NCBI GenBank assembly: GCA_016719755.1
Contig: JADJYM010000010.1
Span: 1-64,000 of the forward strand
Direction of reading: 5' to 3'
Length of the DNA: 64,000 nucleotides
Origin: Novosphingobium sp.
GTDB lineage: Bacteria > Pseudomonadota > Alphaproteobacteria > Sphingomonadales > Sphingomonadaceae
The notes beneath the pieces were generated by a model that was not told the DNA's origin, made no database searches, and saw only the letters and a list, made by a program, of their open reading frames with translations. Below, piece after piece: positions 18,759 through 27,741 of the stretch; positions within the stretch are counted from its first letter, which is position 1, and every line of letters starts with the position of its first letter. The position numbers were made by a program, and so were the translations under genes.

Positions 18759-20477
18759 CTATTCAGCCTTCCACACTGTTTGGCCTTCCTTGACCGTTTC
18801 CAGAACCTTGATGTCGCGGATGCCCGTCACTGGCGTTGTCAGCGGGTTCTTCTCCAGCACCACGAAGTCCGCCAGCAGGCCGGGCTTGATCCGGCCGCGC
18901 CGGTTCTCCTCGAAGGCTTGCCAGGCAGGGCCGGTGGTGAGCGCCTGCAGCGCTTCGTAGGCGCCGATCCGCTGGTCCGCCCCGCTGACCACACCGGTCT
19001 TGGAAGTGCGCGCCATCGCGGTCCACAGCATCATCCGCGTATCGAGCCTGGTGACGGGATAGTCGGTGTGGTTGGAGGGGATCAGCCCGGCCTGCTTCGA
19101 GGCCTTGAGCGGGCTGATGTAGCCGACCACTTCGTCAGGGAAATTGGTGCGGTGGACATCGCCCCAGTAATAGGTGTGGTTCGAGAAATAGGCCGGGCCG
19201 ACGCCGATCCGCTTGTATTGCGGAATCTGGTCAGGCCGCATGAATTGCGAATGGATCACCACCGGGCGGCGGTTGCCGGCGGCCGTGATGCCCAGCGTGT
19301 CGAAAGTCTTGATCGCCATGTCAATTGCCGCATCGCCATTGGCGTGGACGAACAGCTGCCAGCCGCGCTGGTGCGCCTTGCGGGCGGTGGTCAGGAACTC
19401 CGCCTCGCTGGTCACCGGCTGGCCGTGCCACGGGTGGCTGCCATCGGGCGCGCCGCGGGCATAGTCGCGGGTGAAATAGGCCGTGCGGGCCTGGGGCGAT
19501 CCATCGAGAATGAACTTAATGCCCTGCAGCTTGACGCGGCCCTGCCAGGTGCCGAACTGCACGGTCTTGTCCGCCAGCAGCGGATCGAGACCGGTGAAGA
19601 CCGGCAGCATGGCAAGGTCCAGCTTCAGCCGTTGTTTCGCGGCGGGTGAGGTGAAGAAGGCGATGTCATTCGGCTGGCTCGCGCCCTCCTGCATCTGGGT
19701 ATAGCCTTCGCGCGCATAGCGCAGCTGCGCGGCCTCGATCGCAGCCAGCATGCCCTGCTGGTCGGGCCGCGGCATCAACCCCGCGACCGGATACATCGCG
19801 CGTTCGAACAGCAGCCCGGTCAGCTTGCCGTCCGGCCCGCTGGTCATCACCCCGCCTTCGGGGACCGGTGCACCATCCTTCAGGCCCGCTGCCGCCAGCG
19901 CCGCGCTGTTGGCGATCAGGCCGTGGAACGAAACGTGGAGCAGCGCGACCTTGTGGTCGGGCAGCACCGCATCGATCTCAGCGCGGGTGATGTGGCGCGC
20001 TTCGTCCAGATTTTCCTGGTCGTAGCCCCAGACCACCACCCAGTCGCCCTTGGCGATGCCCCGCTGCTCCGCCGCGCGCTTTACGGCGGTCAGCAGAGTG
20101 GGGATATTGCGAACTTCGCCATTCGCCGGATCCGAAAGGTCGATCCCGCCTGCGGCCTGGAGCGCCAGGGCAAAGTGCGAATGGGCATCGATGAAGCCCG
20201 GCAGCAGGGTCGCACCCTTGAGGTTGCGGGTCTGTGCGTTGCGTCCGGCCACACGCCGGGCCTGCTTCTGGGTGCCGGTGAAGACGATCTTGCCGCCGCG
20301 TGTCACCACCGCCTGAACCGTGCGCGGGGTTTCCCCGTCCATGGTCAGGATCGTCCCGCCGTGCCACAGTGTCGGCACCTCCTGCGTCGGCCTGGCCTGA
20401 GCGACAGCCGCAGCGCCGAGCACGAGCGCCCCCGCCAGAGTGAATTGCGCGATCCGGTATCCCATCATCATCCTCAT
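18759..20477 (-). CDS. Exported amidohydrolase (YtcJ-like)
   Basis: This 572-residue metal-dependent hydrolase of the amidohydrolase superfamily (YtcJ/LAF3 type) starts with a Sec signal peptide (MRMMMGYRIAQFTLAGALVL then GAAAVAQA). The N-terminal HxH metal motif is GFIDAHSHFALAL, and VIHSQFMRPDQIP and NHTDYPVTRLDTRMM provide later ligands. YtcJ members often hydrolyse N-acyl or formyl amides, but the substrate is unknown. ATGs at 20477, 20471, 20468 and 20465 compete as starts; the upstream 20504 start would spoil the signal peptide. Divergent from the next exported protein. Confidence 0.9.
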   Translation of the reverse strand: MRMMMGYRIAQFTLAGALVLGAAAVAQARPTQEVPTLWHGGTILTMDGETPRTVQAVVTRGGKIVFTGTQKQARRVAGRNAQTRNLKGATLLPGFIDAHSHFALALQAAGGIDLSDPANGEVRNIPTLLTAVKRAAEQRGIAKGDWVVVWGYDQENLDEARHITRAEIDAVLPDHKVALLHVSFHGLIANSAALAAAGLKDGAPVPEGGVMTSGPDGKLTGLLFERAMYPVAGLMPRPDQQGMLAAIEAAQLRYAREGYTQMQEGASQPNDIAFFTSPAAKQRLKLDLAMLPVFTGLDPLLADKTVQFGTWQGRVKLQGIKFILDGSPQARTAYFTRDYARGAPDGSHPWHGQPVTSEAEFLTTARKAHQRGWQLFVHANGDAAIDMAIKTFDTLGITAAGNRRPVVIHSQFMRPDQIPQYKRIGVGPAYFSNHTYYWGDVHRTNFPDEVVGYISPLKASKQAGLIPSNHTDYPVTRLDTRMMLWTAMARTSKTGVVSGADQRIGAYEALQALTTGPAWQAFEENRRGRIKPGLLADFVVLEKNPLTTPVTGIRDIKVLETVKEGQTVWKAE

Positions 20478-20570
20478 CGGTATTTTGCGTAGGCGATAAG
20501 GCAATCCGCCTGCGGTTCAAGCCGCAACTTCGCACTTGCGCGACGAACGCGCAGAGCGTTCAATCGGGAC

Positions 20571-21362
20571 ATGATGAAACGCCTCGCCCTGCTGCCGCTG
20601 ATCGCCCTTTCGCTTATCGCGGCGGCGCCGCCCCAGTACCTGCGGGAACAGAAGAATGTCGTCGTTGGCGGGCGGGCCGAGCAATGGAAGCTGGTCTGGC
20701 AGGGCAAGCCACGATCGATCTGCGGGCCGCAGGACGTCGAAATGGCGATCACCTGTCCCTGCACCGGCTTTGCCTATGGCGAGATGGGCGACCTGTCGCT
20801 GGTGCGCGAGGCGGGCGGGAAAGAGGTTGAGCGCATGGCTCTGGCGCCCTTGTTCTCGGAGCTTCCGGAAAGCGATTCCGATGGGCTGGCGGCGATGCAG
20901 TGGCGGCCGATGCTCAGCGGCGATTTCGATGCCGGGCAGGGCGCCTCTGCGCATTTTCTGGCCGAGGTCCGCAAACGTCCGGGGCCGCGTGTGATGCGGC
21001 TGGCCGACTATGACCGCGACGGGCAGACGAGCGAGTTTCTGGTTCAGGTTTCAGCCGGACCCTGCGGCCATACCGCCTATGCCGCCGTCGGGGTGAGCAA
21101 GGCGCGGCCCCGCCTTCACGCGCTGGAAAGCGCCAGCAATCCGGGTCAGCCGCTGGTCATGCCGGGGGCTGCCTGGCAGGCATTGCTGGGCAAGCCGGGC
21201 GCGCGTCGGGTGACTGTCTGGCCCTGCGGCGATCACGGCGCGGAAGAGCGGAGCGAACTGGTGCTATCCGCGCGCGGTGGTGCGATCAGCGTTCGCCAGC
21301 GCAGCTATAGCTGCCCGGAAGACGGCAGCAGGGAACGGCTGCTCTCCGACCAGCCGTTCTAG
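20571..21362 (+). CDS. Exported protein of unknown function
   Basis: This 263-residue protein has a signal peptide (MMKRLALLPLIALSLIAAAPP) and is likely periplasmic. The mature part contains three CxC/CPC-type cysteine pairs (SICGPQ, TCPCTGFAYG, SAGPCGH, WPCGDHG, YSCPEDG), suggesting several disulfides. A calcium-loop-like segment DYDRDGQTSEFLVQV recalls FG-GAP/VCBS repeats. ATG at 20571 or 20574. I do not recognise the family. It diverges from the amidohydrolase and converges with the TM2 gene. Confidence 0.65.
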   Translation: MMKRLALLPLIALSLIAAAPPQYLREQKNVVVGGRAEQWKLVWQGKPRSICGPQDVEMAITCPCTGFAYGEMGDLSLVREAGGKEVERMALAPLFSELPESDSDGLAAMQWRPMLSGDFDAGQGASAHFLAEVRKRPGPRVMRLADYDRDGQTSEFLVQVSAGPCGHTAYAAVGVSKARPRLHALESASNPGQPLVMPGAAWQALLGKPGARRVTVWPCGDHGAEERSELVLSARGGAISVRQRSYSCPEDGSRERLLSDQPF

Positions 21363-21367
21363 GCGGA

Positions 21368-21883
21368 TCAGTCGAAATAGCGCTGGGGGCTGTCGGCCCA
21401 GGCGTTGGCCCGGCGGCACATGCCCGGAATGCGGAACATGTCGATCAGCAGCCACAGGAACCCGGCGCCAAGCGCGATCATGCCGATCGCGACGACCAGA
21501 GTTGTGTTGGAGCCAGCGCCGATCATCATCACGACCAGGCCGCCAAGGAACAGGCCCGCCTGCTTCACCGCGCCGGTGGTGTCGCCAAGGTAAAAGCGGT
21601 GTGCGGCAAACGCATAACCGAACCACCACAGGACATAGGCAAGCAGCATGGACTTGCGCGGCCCCGGCTGGCGCGCGCCGGTGATCACAGAGGGTTCCGG
21701 CAAGCTGCCGCCGGTTTCGTGGTAGCGGGTAGAGGGTATGCCCAGTTCTGCCGCGCGGCTGCGTTCGGCGGCGATGAACGCGGCGACCTGGGGATTATGA
21801 TCCGCTGCCGGGGCGGCACGGCGGGCCGGGATCGCTCCGGCCGGGACTTCATCGGGACCAAGACCCTTTCGGCCAAAGCTCAT
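21368..21883 (-). CDS. TM2 domain-containing protein
   Basis: This 171-residue inner-membrane protein has a soluble N-terminal half (residues 1-75) and a C-terminal TM2 domain. The domain shows KSMLLAYVLWWFGYAFAAHR FYLGD, a pair of membrane helices and LWLLIDMFRIPGM. The start at 21883 has AGGAG eight bases upstream; ATG at 21889 has it only two bases away. TM2 proteins have no general function assigned. The N-terminal half is unlike anything I recognise. Confidence 0.85.
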   Translation of the reverse strand: MSFGRKGLGPDEVPAGAIPARRAAPAADHNPQVAAFIAAERSRAAELGIPSTRYHETGGSLPEPSVITGARQPGPRKSMLLAYVLWWFGYAFAAHRFYLGDTTGAVKQAGLFLGGLVVMMIGAGSNTTLVVAIGMIALGAGFLWLLIDMFRIPGMCRRANAWADSPQRYFD

Positions 21884-22004
21884 CGGCATAACTCCTAATC
21901 TACCGAAACCAATAGGTTAAACCGGTTAAGGACGATTTAAGCGCTGTGGCGGCCTCACCTTCGCGCTTGCACAAGGGGCGGATTCCCGCGAAAGGCGCGG
22001 GGCT

Positions 22005-23597
22005 ATGACCGATGCCGCACTACTCGCCGCCGCCCAGGTCTCGAAGGCATGGCCTTTCGAGGAAGCCCGCAAGCTGCTCAAGCGGTTCCCGGACGGGAAA
22101 CCGGATGGTGCGCCCGTGCTGTTCGAAACCGGCTATGGCCCATCGGGCCTGCCGCACATCGGCACCTTCCAGGAAGTGCTGCGCACCACGCTGGTGCGCC
22201 GCGCCTACGAGGTGCTGACCGATGGCGCGCCGACGCGCCTCGTTGCATTCTCGGACGACATGGACGGGCTGCGCAAGGTACCGGATAATGTCCCCAACCA
22301 GGGGCTGCTGACCGCTTACCTTGGCCATCCGCTCAGCCGGATTCCCGATCCGTTCAACAAGTACGAAAGCTTCGCGCACCACAACAACGCGATGCTGCGC
22401 GAATTCCTTGACCGGTTCGCCTTCGATTACGAATTCGTCTCGGCGTCCGACAATTACAACTCCGGCGCGTTCGATGGCGCGCTGGCGAATGTGTTGCGGA
22501 GCTATGACGCGATCATGGGCGTGATGCTGCCGACCCTGCGCGAGGAACGCCGCAAGACCTATTCGCCCGTGCTGCCGGTCAGCCCGAAGACCCATCAGGT
22601 GCTGCAGGTGCCGATCGAGGTGGTCGATGCCGAAGCAGGAATCGTGCGGTTCGAGGACCATGGCGACGTGGTGGAACACTGCATCTTCGGCGGGCAGGCC
22701 AAGTTGCAGTGGAAGGTCGACTGGGCGATGCGCTGGGTCGCGCTGGGCGTCGATTACGAGATGTGCGGCAAGGACCTGACCGATTCCGTGCGCGAAAGCG
22801 GCAAGATCGCCCGCGTGCTGGGCGGCCGCCCGCCCGAGGGCCTGATCTACGAGCTGTTCCTGGATGAGAACGGCGAGAAGATTTCCAAGTCCAAGGGCAA
22901 CGGCCTGACCATCGAGCAGTGGCTGACCTATGGCAGCGAGGAGAGCCTGGGCTTCTACCTGTTCCGCGAACCTAAAAGCGCCAAGAGCCTCCACGCCGGG
23001 ATCATCCCGCGCGCGGTCGACGAATACTGGCAGTTTCGCGAGAAGCTTTCCGCCCAGCCGGTCGAGCAGCAGCTTGGCAATCCGGTCTGGCACCTGCTTC
23101 GCACCAATGGCTATCACGGCGGCGATGGCGACAGCCTGCCGGTGACTTTCGGCCTGCTGCTCAACCTGGTCGGGGTGATGGGCGCGCACGCCACGCGGGA
23201 ACAGGTGTGGACCTATCTTGGCAACTACATCCACGATGCCGACCCGGCGGACCACCCCGCGCTCGACGCTCTGGTCGACAAGGCGCTGGCCTACAACCGC
23301 GAATTCGTTGCCCCCACGCTGAAGCGCCGCAAGCCCGACGCGAACGAGGGCGCGGCGCTGCTGGCGCTGGATGCCGAACTCGTCCGGCTGGGCGAGGATG
23401 CGAGCGCGGAGGACCTGCAGAACCTGGTCTACGAGATCGGCAAGAACCCCGACTTCGGCTTCGAAAACCTGCGCGACTGGTTCAAGGCGCTTTACGAGAC
23501 GCTGCTGGGATCATCGCAAGGCCCGCGCATGGGCAGCTTCATCGCGCTGTACGGCGTGGCCAATACCCGCAAGCTGATTGCAGAGGCGCTGGGCTGA
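22005..23597 (+). CDS. lysK: Lysine--tRNA ligase, class I
   Basis: This 530-residue class I LysRS charges tRNA-Lys. It is the archaeal/alphaproteobacterial form unrelated to the class II LysS of most bacteria. The HIGH motif is GPSGLPHIGTFQEVLRTTLV and the KMSKS motif is KISKSKGNGLTIEQ. The C-terminal alpha-helical cage domain is present, and length is normal. A hairpin and an exported-protein gene follow. Confidence 0.97.
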   Translation: MTDAALLAAAQVSKAWPFEEARKLLKRFPDGKPDGAPVLFETGYGPSGLPHIGTFQEVLRTTLVRRAYEVLTDGAPTRLVAFSDDMDGLRKVPDNVPNQGLLTAYLGHPLSRIPDPFNKYESFAHHNNAMLREFLDRFAFDYEFVSASDNYNSGAFDGALANVLRSYDAIMGVMLPTLREERRKTYSPVLPVSPKTHQVLQVPIEVVDAEAGIVRFEDHGDVVEHCIFGGQAKLQWKVDWAMRWVALGVDYEMCGKDLTDSVRESGKIARVLGGRPPEGLIYELFLDENGEKISKSKGNGLTIEQWLTYGSEESLGFYLFREPKSAKSLHAGIIPRAVDEYWQFREKLSAQPVEQQLGNPVWHLLRTNGYHGGDGDSLPVTFGLLLNLVGVMGAHATREQVWTYLGNYIHDADPADHPALDALVDKALAYNREFVAPTLKRRKPDANEGAALLALDAELVRLGEDASAEDLQNLVYEIGKNPDFGFENLRDWFKALYETLLGSSQGPRMGSFIALYGVANTRKLIAEALG

Positions 23598-23610
23598 GTT
23601 GCGCGTGATC

Positions 23611-23635
23611 TCCCCCGGATGGGGGATCAGGGGGA
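23611..23635 (+). promoter_or_regulatory. Hairpin that can pair with the next gene's ribosome site
   Basis: TCCCCC (23611-23616) can pair with GGGGGA at 23621-23626 (4-base loop). It can also pair with a second GGGGGA at 23630-23635, which is the Shine-Dalgarno sequence five bases before the ATG at 23641. Two mutually exclusive pairings could expose or hide the ribosome site. The hairpin may equally serve as a lysK mRNA end. Confidence 0.4.
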
Positions 23636-23640
23636 ATGGA

Positions 23641-24444
23641 ATGAGCGGGAAATTTCGATCACTCGCAACTGCCGCGCTTTTTGCAGGGGTGACATATGCG
23701 GCATTGGGGGGGGCTGCCTCTGCGCAGCCAGCCCGGCAACCGGACCTTCTGCCTGGCGCATACGTTCACTACTCCATCCGCTGCGCCGATGCTTCCAATT
23801 CCTCATTGCAATGGTGGAACGGCCAGTTCTTTTCCGCTGGTCGCATGAATAACCTCTTCCCGGTCTTTGCCGCGCCAGGAAAGTTTACCGCGCGCACCAC
23901 GAGTTTCGAAGACGGCAAACCCATCACCTTCCAAATCAGGGTTCTGGACAAGCGCACGTTCGAATACGATTCCGCGCAATTCCGCTATCGCTATTGCCCC
24001 GATTCCGCCCTTCCGGCGATGTGGCGCAATTCGACCCCGAAGCCGGTGGTTCGGGCACCCGTGCGCCAGCCACTTTCCCAAGCCAATCCCGCCAGGCAGG
24101 CGGAACGCCGCGTTCCGGGCTTTCCTGTCTCGATGCAGGGGACCTGGTCCAACAAGGGCACCTGCCGGGGCGATGATCTGGACGCCGAGGTTACTCTGGG
24201 CAAGAACAGCCTGACGCTTTACGATATGCGCGGTACTTTGGCCGAGTTGCTCGCAACCGGCAGTCAGTACGATGCAAGACTTCGAATGCGCGGCGAAGGG
24301 ACCTGGTATGAAGCCAAGTACCGGATCACGTTATTGCGCGATGGCCAGATGTTGACCTTGTGGAACACTGCCGAACCACTTTCGCAGCAGATGAGCTTTT
24401 TCAGGAGCGCCATGACCTGCAAGCAGGTTCGCGCTCTCCGTTAG
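23641..24444 (+). CDS. Exported protein of unknown function
   Basis: This 267-residue protein starts at 23641, directly after GGGGGA, giving the signal peptide MSGKFRSLATAALFAGVTYA then ALGGAASAQ. The mature part has paired cysteines (IRCADASN, RYCPDS, GTCRGDD, MTCKQ) and a C-terminal beta-rich half (ITLLRDGQMLTLWNTAE). The central Arg/Pro stretch VVRAPVRQPLSQANPARQAE suggests a linker between two beta domains. I recognise no family. It lies between lysK and a convergent DUF885 gene. Confidence 0.65.
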   Translation: MSGKFRSLATAALFAGVTYAALGGAASAQPARQPDLLPGAYVHYSIRCADASNSSLQWWNGQFFSAGRMNNLFPVFAAPGKFTARTTSFEDGKPITFQIRVLDKRTFEYDSAQFRYRYCPDSALPAMWRNSTPKPVVRAPVRQPLSQANPARQAERRVPGFPVSMQGTWSNKGTCRGDDLDAEVTLGKNSLTLYDMRGTLAELLATGSQYDARLRMRGEGTWYEAKYRITLLRDGQMLTLWNTAEPLSQQMSFFRSAMTCKQVRALR

Positions 24445-24477
24445 CCTTCGAGTATTGAAGGGGGGGACGAGGAGACT

Positions 24478-26301
24478 TTACTGACCCCTACCCGCCGCGA
24501 TCCAGCGGTCGATCTTCGCCTCCAGCACGGGCAGGGGCAGTGCGCCCGATCCCAGCACCTGTTCGTGGAACGCGCGGACGTCGAACTTCGGCCCCAGTGC
24601 GGCCTCGGCCTTGCGGCGCAGGCGCTGGATAGTCAGCGCGCCGATCTTGTAGCCCAGCGCCTGTCCGGGCCAGGCGATATAGCGCTCCACTTCAGCTGTC
24701 GCATCGCTGCGGCCCATGCCCGAATTGGCGAGCATATAGTCGATCGCCGCCTCGCGGCTCCAGCCCTTGGCGTGGATTCCGGTATCGACCACCAGCCGCA
24801 TCGCCCGCAGCATCTCGTCGTCGAGCGTGCCCCAGTGCTGCATCGGGTCCTTGTAAAAGCCCATCTCGTAGCCCAGCGTCTCGGCATAGAGCGCCCAGCC
24901 CTCGACATAGGCGTTGTTGCCGCCGAAGCGCTGGAAATCGGGAAGCGCGGTGTTCTCCTGCGCAAGGCTGATCTGGAAGTGATGCCCCGGCGCACCCTCG
25001 TGCAGATAGAGCGTGACGATGCCGGTCAGGAACCGGCTGGGGAGGTCATAGGTGTTATAGAAGAAGGTGCCGGGCCGGGTGGCGTCGGGTGATCCCTGGT
25101 TGTAGCTGCCGCCCGCCTCGTACTTCTCGCGGTAGGCGGGATAGGGTTCGATCAGCAGGCGGGTCTTGGGCACGGTCGAGAAGAAGCGCGGAACCTGCGC
25201 GTCGACCGCCCGCGCCGTCGCCGCGAAGCCGTCCGACAGTTCTTCCGCCTTCGTGGGATGAAAGCGCGGATCGCTGCGCATGGTGTCGAAAAAACCGCGC
25301 AGGGTGCCCTGGGGATAGCCCAGCTGTTTCCTCACCGCGTCCATCTCGCGCTGGATCCGCGCCACTTCGGACAGGCCGAGCCGGTGGACGGCATCGGCGG
25401 TGAGGGGCAGCGTGGTGTGCTCCTCGATCAGCCGGCGATAGACCGTCGGCCCGCCCTTCATTGCCGATATGCCGGCCGCTTCGCGCGCGGCGGGCAGGTA
25501 TTCGGCGGAGAGGAACGTGCGAAAGCGGCGATAGGCGGGCAGCACTTCGCCGGTCACCGCCGCGCGCCAATCCTCGCGCAGCGCGGCGCGGCGCTCTTCC
25601 GGGACACTCGCGGGAAATTCGGCGAGGGGCGAGAGGAACGGCGATTCATTAAGCGGCTGGGCCAGCAGCGCGTCGATCTGGCCGATCATGTTGCGGGTGG
25701 TCAGCTTGGTCTCGACCACGCCGGTATCCATGCCCAGCCGGAACTGGCGGGTGGCATTGTCCAGCACCTGGGGGAAGGCGTGGAGCAGTTCCAGGTTCTC
25801 GCGGTAGTCGGCCTCATCGGCATAGTTCAGCGGCCCGCCCTTCGCGATCAGCGCGGGAAACTCCACCTGAAGTCCGCCGAAATGGGTGAAGGGGCGCACG
25901 GCGGTCAGCGCCTGCATGTCGGCGCGCAGCCACATCGCCTCTTCGCGCTTGGCGGCGCGGAACACGTCGTATGAAATCTGCCGCTCGGCGCTCAGCCTGC
26001 GACGGTCGATCCCGGCGAGCGCGGCCAGGCTCTGCGCGACGGCAGAGCGGCGCGCGCGGGTCAGCTCGTCGGTATAGAGCAGGCGCAGGACGCGCGGATT
26101 GGCATCGCCCCCGCGATAGACCTGGCTGATCGGATCGAGCGCGTCCTCGCGCCGCTGGTCATCCTGGAACAGGGCCATCAGCCGCTCGTCCTCGCTGGCT
26201 GAAGGCGCCTGCGCGGGGGGCGGAGCGGCCGCCGCGAGCCCGGGAAATGCGGGGGCAAGTGCCAGCGCGGCGGCAGCCAGCAGGCTCCGCCGGAAAACCA
26301 T
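24478..26301 (-). CDS. Exported DUF885 protein (putative metallopeptidase)
   Basis: This 607-residue periplasmic DUF885 protein is thought to be a zinc peptidase; HEGAPGHHFQISLAQE provides the HExxH-like metal site, followed by EGWALYAETLGYEMGFY. The start is ATG at 26301, giving the signal peptide MVFRRSLLAAAALALAPAFPGLAAAAPPP; an ATG at 26322 would overlap the oxygenase end. The frame remains open to 26829, but that part is the other strand-frame of the oxygenase. It is a paralogue of the gene at 49988-51808, which uses a Tat signal instead. Confidence 0.88.
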   Translation of the reverse strand: MVFRRSLLAAAALALAPAFPGLAAAAPPPAQAPSASEDERLMALFQDDQRREDALDPISQVYRGGDANPRVLRLLYTDELTRARRSAVAQSLAALAGIDRRRLSAERQISYDVFRAAKREEAMWLRADMQALTAVRPFTHFGGLQVEFPALIAKGGPLNYADEADYRENLELLHAFPQVLDNATRQFRLGMDTGVVETKLTTRNMIGQIDALLAQPLNESPFLSPLAEFPASVPEERRAALREDWRAAVTGEVLPAYRRFRTFLSAEYLPAAREAAGISAMKGGPTVYRRLIEEHTTLPLTADAVHRLGLSEVARIQREMDAVRKQLGYPQGTLRGFFDTMRSDPRFHPTKAEELSDGFAATARAVDAQVPRFFSTVPKTRLLIEPYPAYREKYEAGGSYNQGSPDATRPGTFFYNTYDLPSRFLTGIVTLYLHEGAPGHHFQISLAQENTALPDFQRFGGNNAYVEGWALYAETLGYEMGFYKDPMQHWGTLDDEMLRAMRLVVDTGIHAKGWSREAAIDYMLANSGMGRSDATAEVERYIAWPGQALGYKIGALTIQRLRRKAEAALGPKFDVRAFHEQVLGSGALPLPVLEAKIDRWIAAGRGQ

Positions 26302-26312
26302 GTTCAAATCGA

Positions 26313-26984
26313 TTACCCCCATTTGCGCGACCGGTACCACTTGGTGATGACGTATTTGACGCCCGCTTCCACCGGACGCCCGGCATGCAGCGTCGCCTGG
26401 TTGAGCGAGCCGTCGACCCCGGCATTGTTCCACACGATCAGCGCCCCGCGCTGGGGCGCGATCGCGATGCCCAGGTTCAGGAATTCGGTCGCGCCGCCGG
26501 CCTCGACATCGTTGAGATAGGCCATGGCGGTGATCCCGCGCTGCCCGCCGCGTTTGGTTTCGTCCTTCCAGTATTTCGCCTTGGTCCAGAACCAGTCCAT
26601 GTGTTCGCGAAATTCCTGGCCCACGGCATAGCGCTGGCCCTGGATCGTTTCCCCCCATTCGTGGGGAATGCCCAGCAGGTCGTCGATCCGCCGCTCGATC
26701 ATCATCACGAAGGGATCGGTCGGATCGACGTCGCCCGAATAGGACGTGCGCCAGCCAGTGCCGTAGCCATCGGTCAGCAGGCCGGAAGGCTTGGCTCCCG
26801 CATCGACCAGTTCGATCAGCCGGTCGCATTCGGCGGGGGAAAGGAAATTGGCCACGGCCCAGATTTCCGCTGCCTCGACCGGCACTTGTTCAACCTCCGG
26901 GTCCGCCGCCAGACGCTCTCGCACCCGGACGCCCAGCGCTTCCAGGGCCTTGCGGTCAGGGTTGGGGCAGGGGGGATAGCTCAT
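26313..26984 (-). CDS. 2OG-Fe(II) oxygenase (prolyl 4-hydroxylase-like)
   Basis: This 223-residue oxygenase resembles the prolyl 4-hydroxylase alpha-subunit domain. The iron ligands are H128 and D130 (REHMDWF) and H200 (TLHAGRP); Lys210 (EAGVKYVITKWYR) would bind 2-oxoglutarate. The GGQRGITAMAYLNDV strand is typical. The start at 26984 gives MSYPPCPNPD; the upstream extension would run into the cytochrome b561 promoter. Eleven bases separate it from the DUF885 start. Its protein or peptide substrate is unknown. Confidence 0.9.
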   Translation of the reverse strand: MSYPPCPNPDRKALEALGVRVRERLAADPEVEQVPVEAAEIWAVANFLSPAECDRLIELVDAGAKPSGLLTDGYGTGWRTSYSGDVDPTDPFVMMIERRIDDLLGIPHEWGETIQGQRYAVGQEFREHMDWFWTKAKYWKDETKRGGQRGITAMAYLNDVEAGGATEFLNLGIAIAPQRGALIVWNNAGVDGSLNQATLHAGRPVEAGVKYVITKWYRSRKWG

Positions 26985-27067
26985 CGCGCCCTGCCTATCG
27001 GCATGGCCGCGCACGGGCCAAGTGTTTTGCGCTTGCGGGATACGCAACATTGGCTAATCCTTTGCCC

Positions 27068-27622
27068 ATGAACAACACCAGCCTGACCTCGGCCGCCTAC
27101 TCGCGCGGAGCCGTGATCCTGCACTGGCTCATCGCAGTGCTGATCGTCGCCAACTTCCTGATTGCCGAACTGTCGGAAGACATGGCCAAGGAAGACCGGA
27201 TGGCCATGATGGGCAACCACAAGGCGATCGGCATCACCATCCTGGGGTTGACCGTGCTGCGGATCGTATGGCGTTTCATGCGCCCCGCGCCGCCGCTGAT
27301 CGAAACGCTGAAGGCGTGGGAAGCCGCGCTGGCCAAGGTGACCCACGGCCTGCTCTATTTCCTGATGCTGGCGATCCCGTTGTCGGGCTGGGGCATGGTT
27401 TCGGGCAAGGGCAATCCGGTATCGCTGTTCGGGCTGTTCAACGTACCCGCTCTGCCGGTGGGGCCTGACAAGGCAACCAACGACGTGTTCCACGAACTGC
27501 ATGAAGTGTTCGCCACCTTGATGCTGGTGCTGTTCGTGATCCACGTTGCCGCCGCGATCAAGCACATGGTGGTCGACAAGGATGGCACCATGGCCCGCAT
27601 GGCGCCGTGGATGAAGCGCTGA
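27068..27622 (+). CDS. Cytochrome b561-family membrane protein
   Basis: This 184-residue protein has four hydrophobic helices and the heme-ligand histidines of di-heme cytochrome b561: AVILHWLIAVLIVANF, MMGNHKAIGITIL, VTHGLLYFLMLAIPLSGWG and FVIHVAAAIKHMV. It would carry electrons between quinol and periplasmic acceptors in the inner membrane. ATG at 27068 is preferred to the upstream TTG. A strong terminator lies downstream. Confidence 0.92.
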   Translation: MNNTSLTSAAYSRGAVILHWLIAVLIVANFLIAELSEDMAKEDRMAMMGNHKAIGITILGLTVLRIVWRFMRPAPPLIETLKAWEAALAKVTHGLLYFLMLAIPLSGWGMVSGKGNPVSLFGLFNVPALPVGPDKATNDVFHELHEVFATLMLVLFVIHVAAAIKHMVVDKDGTMARMAPWMKR

Positions 27623-27691
27623 GATTGCCGCCACCACGAACATAGCGCTCGTCCCGGACCGATCGGGGCTCGCTGCGATCAATCGTGCAAA

Positions 27692-27718
27692 AGGCCCCCG
27701 CCTGTTGGGCGGGGGCCT
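27692..27718. terminator. Strong bidirectional hairpin between cytochrome b561 and rcnB
   Basis: AGGCCCCCGCC (27692-27702) and GGCGGGGGCCT (27708-27718) make a perfect 11-bp stem with the loop TGTTG. AAAA precedes it and TCTCGCTGTTCC follows, so it can end transcripts from both convergent genes. Confidence 0.82.
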
Positions 27719-27741
27719 CTCGCTGTTCCTTCCGGCCTCGC

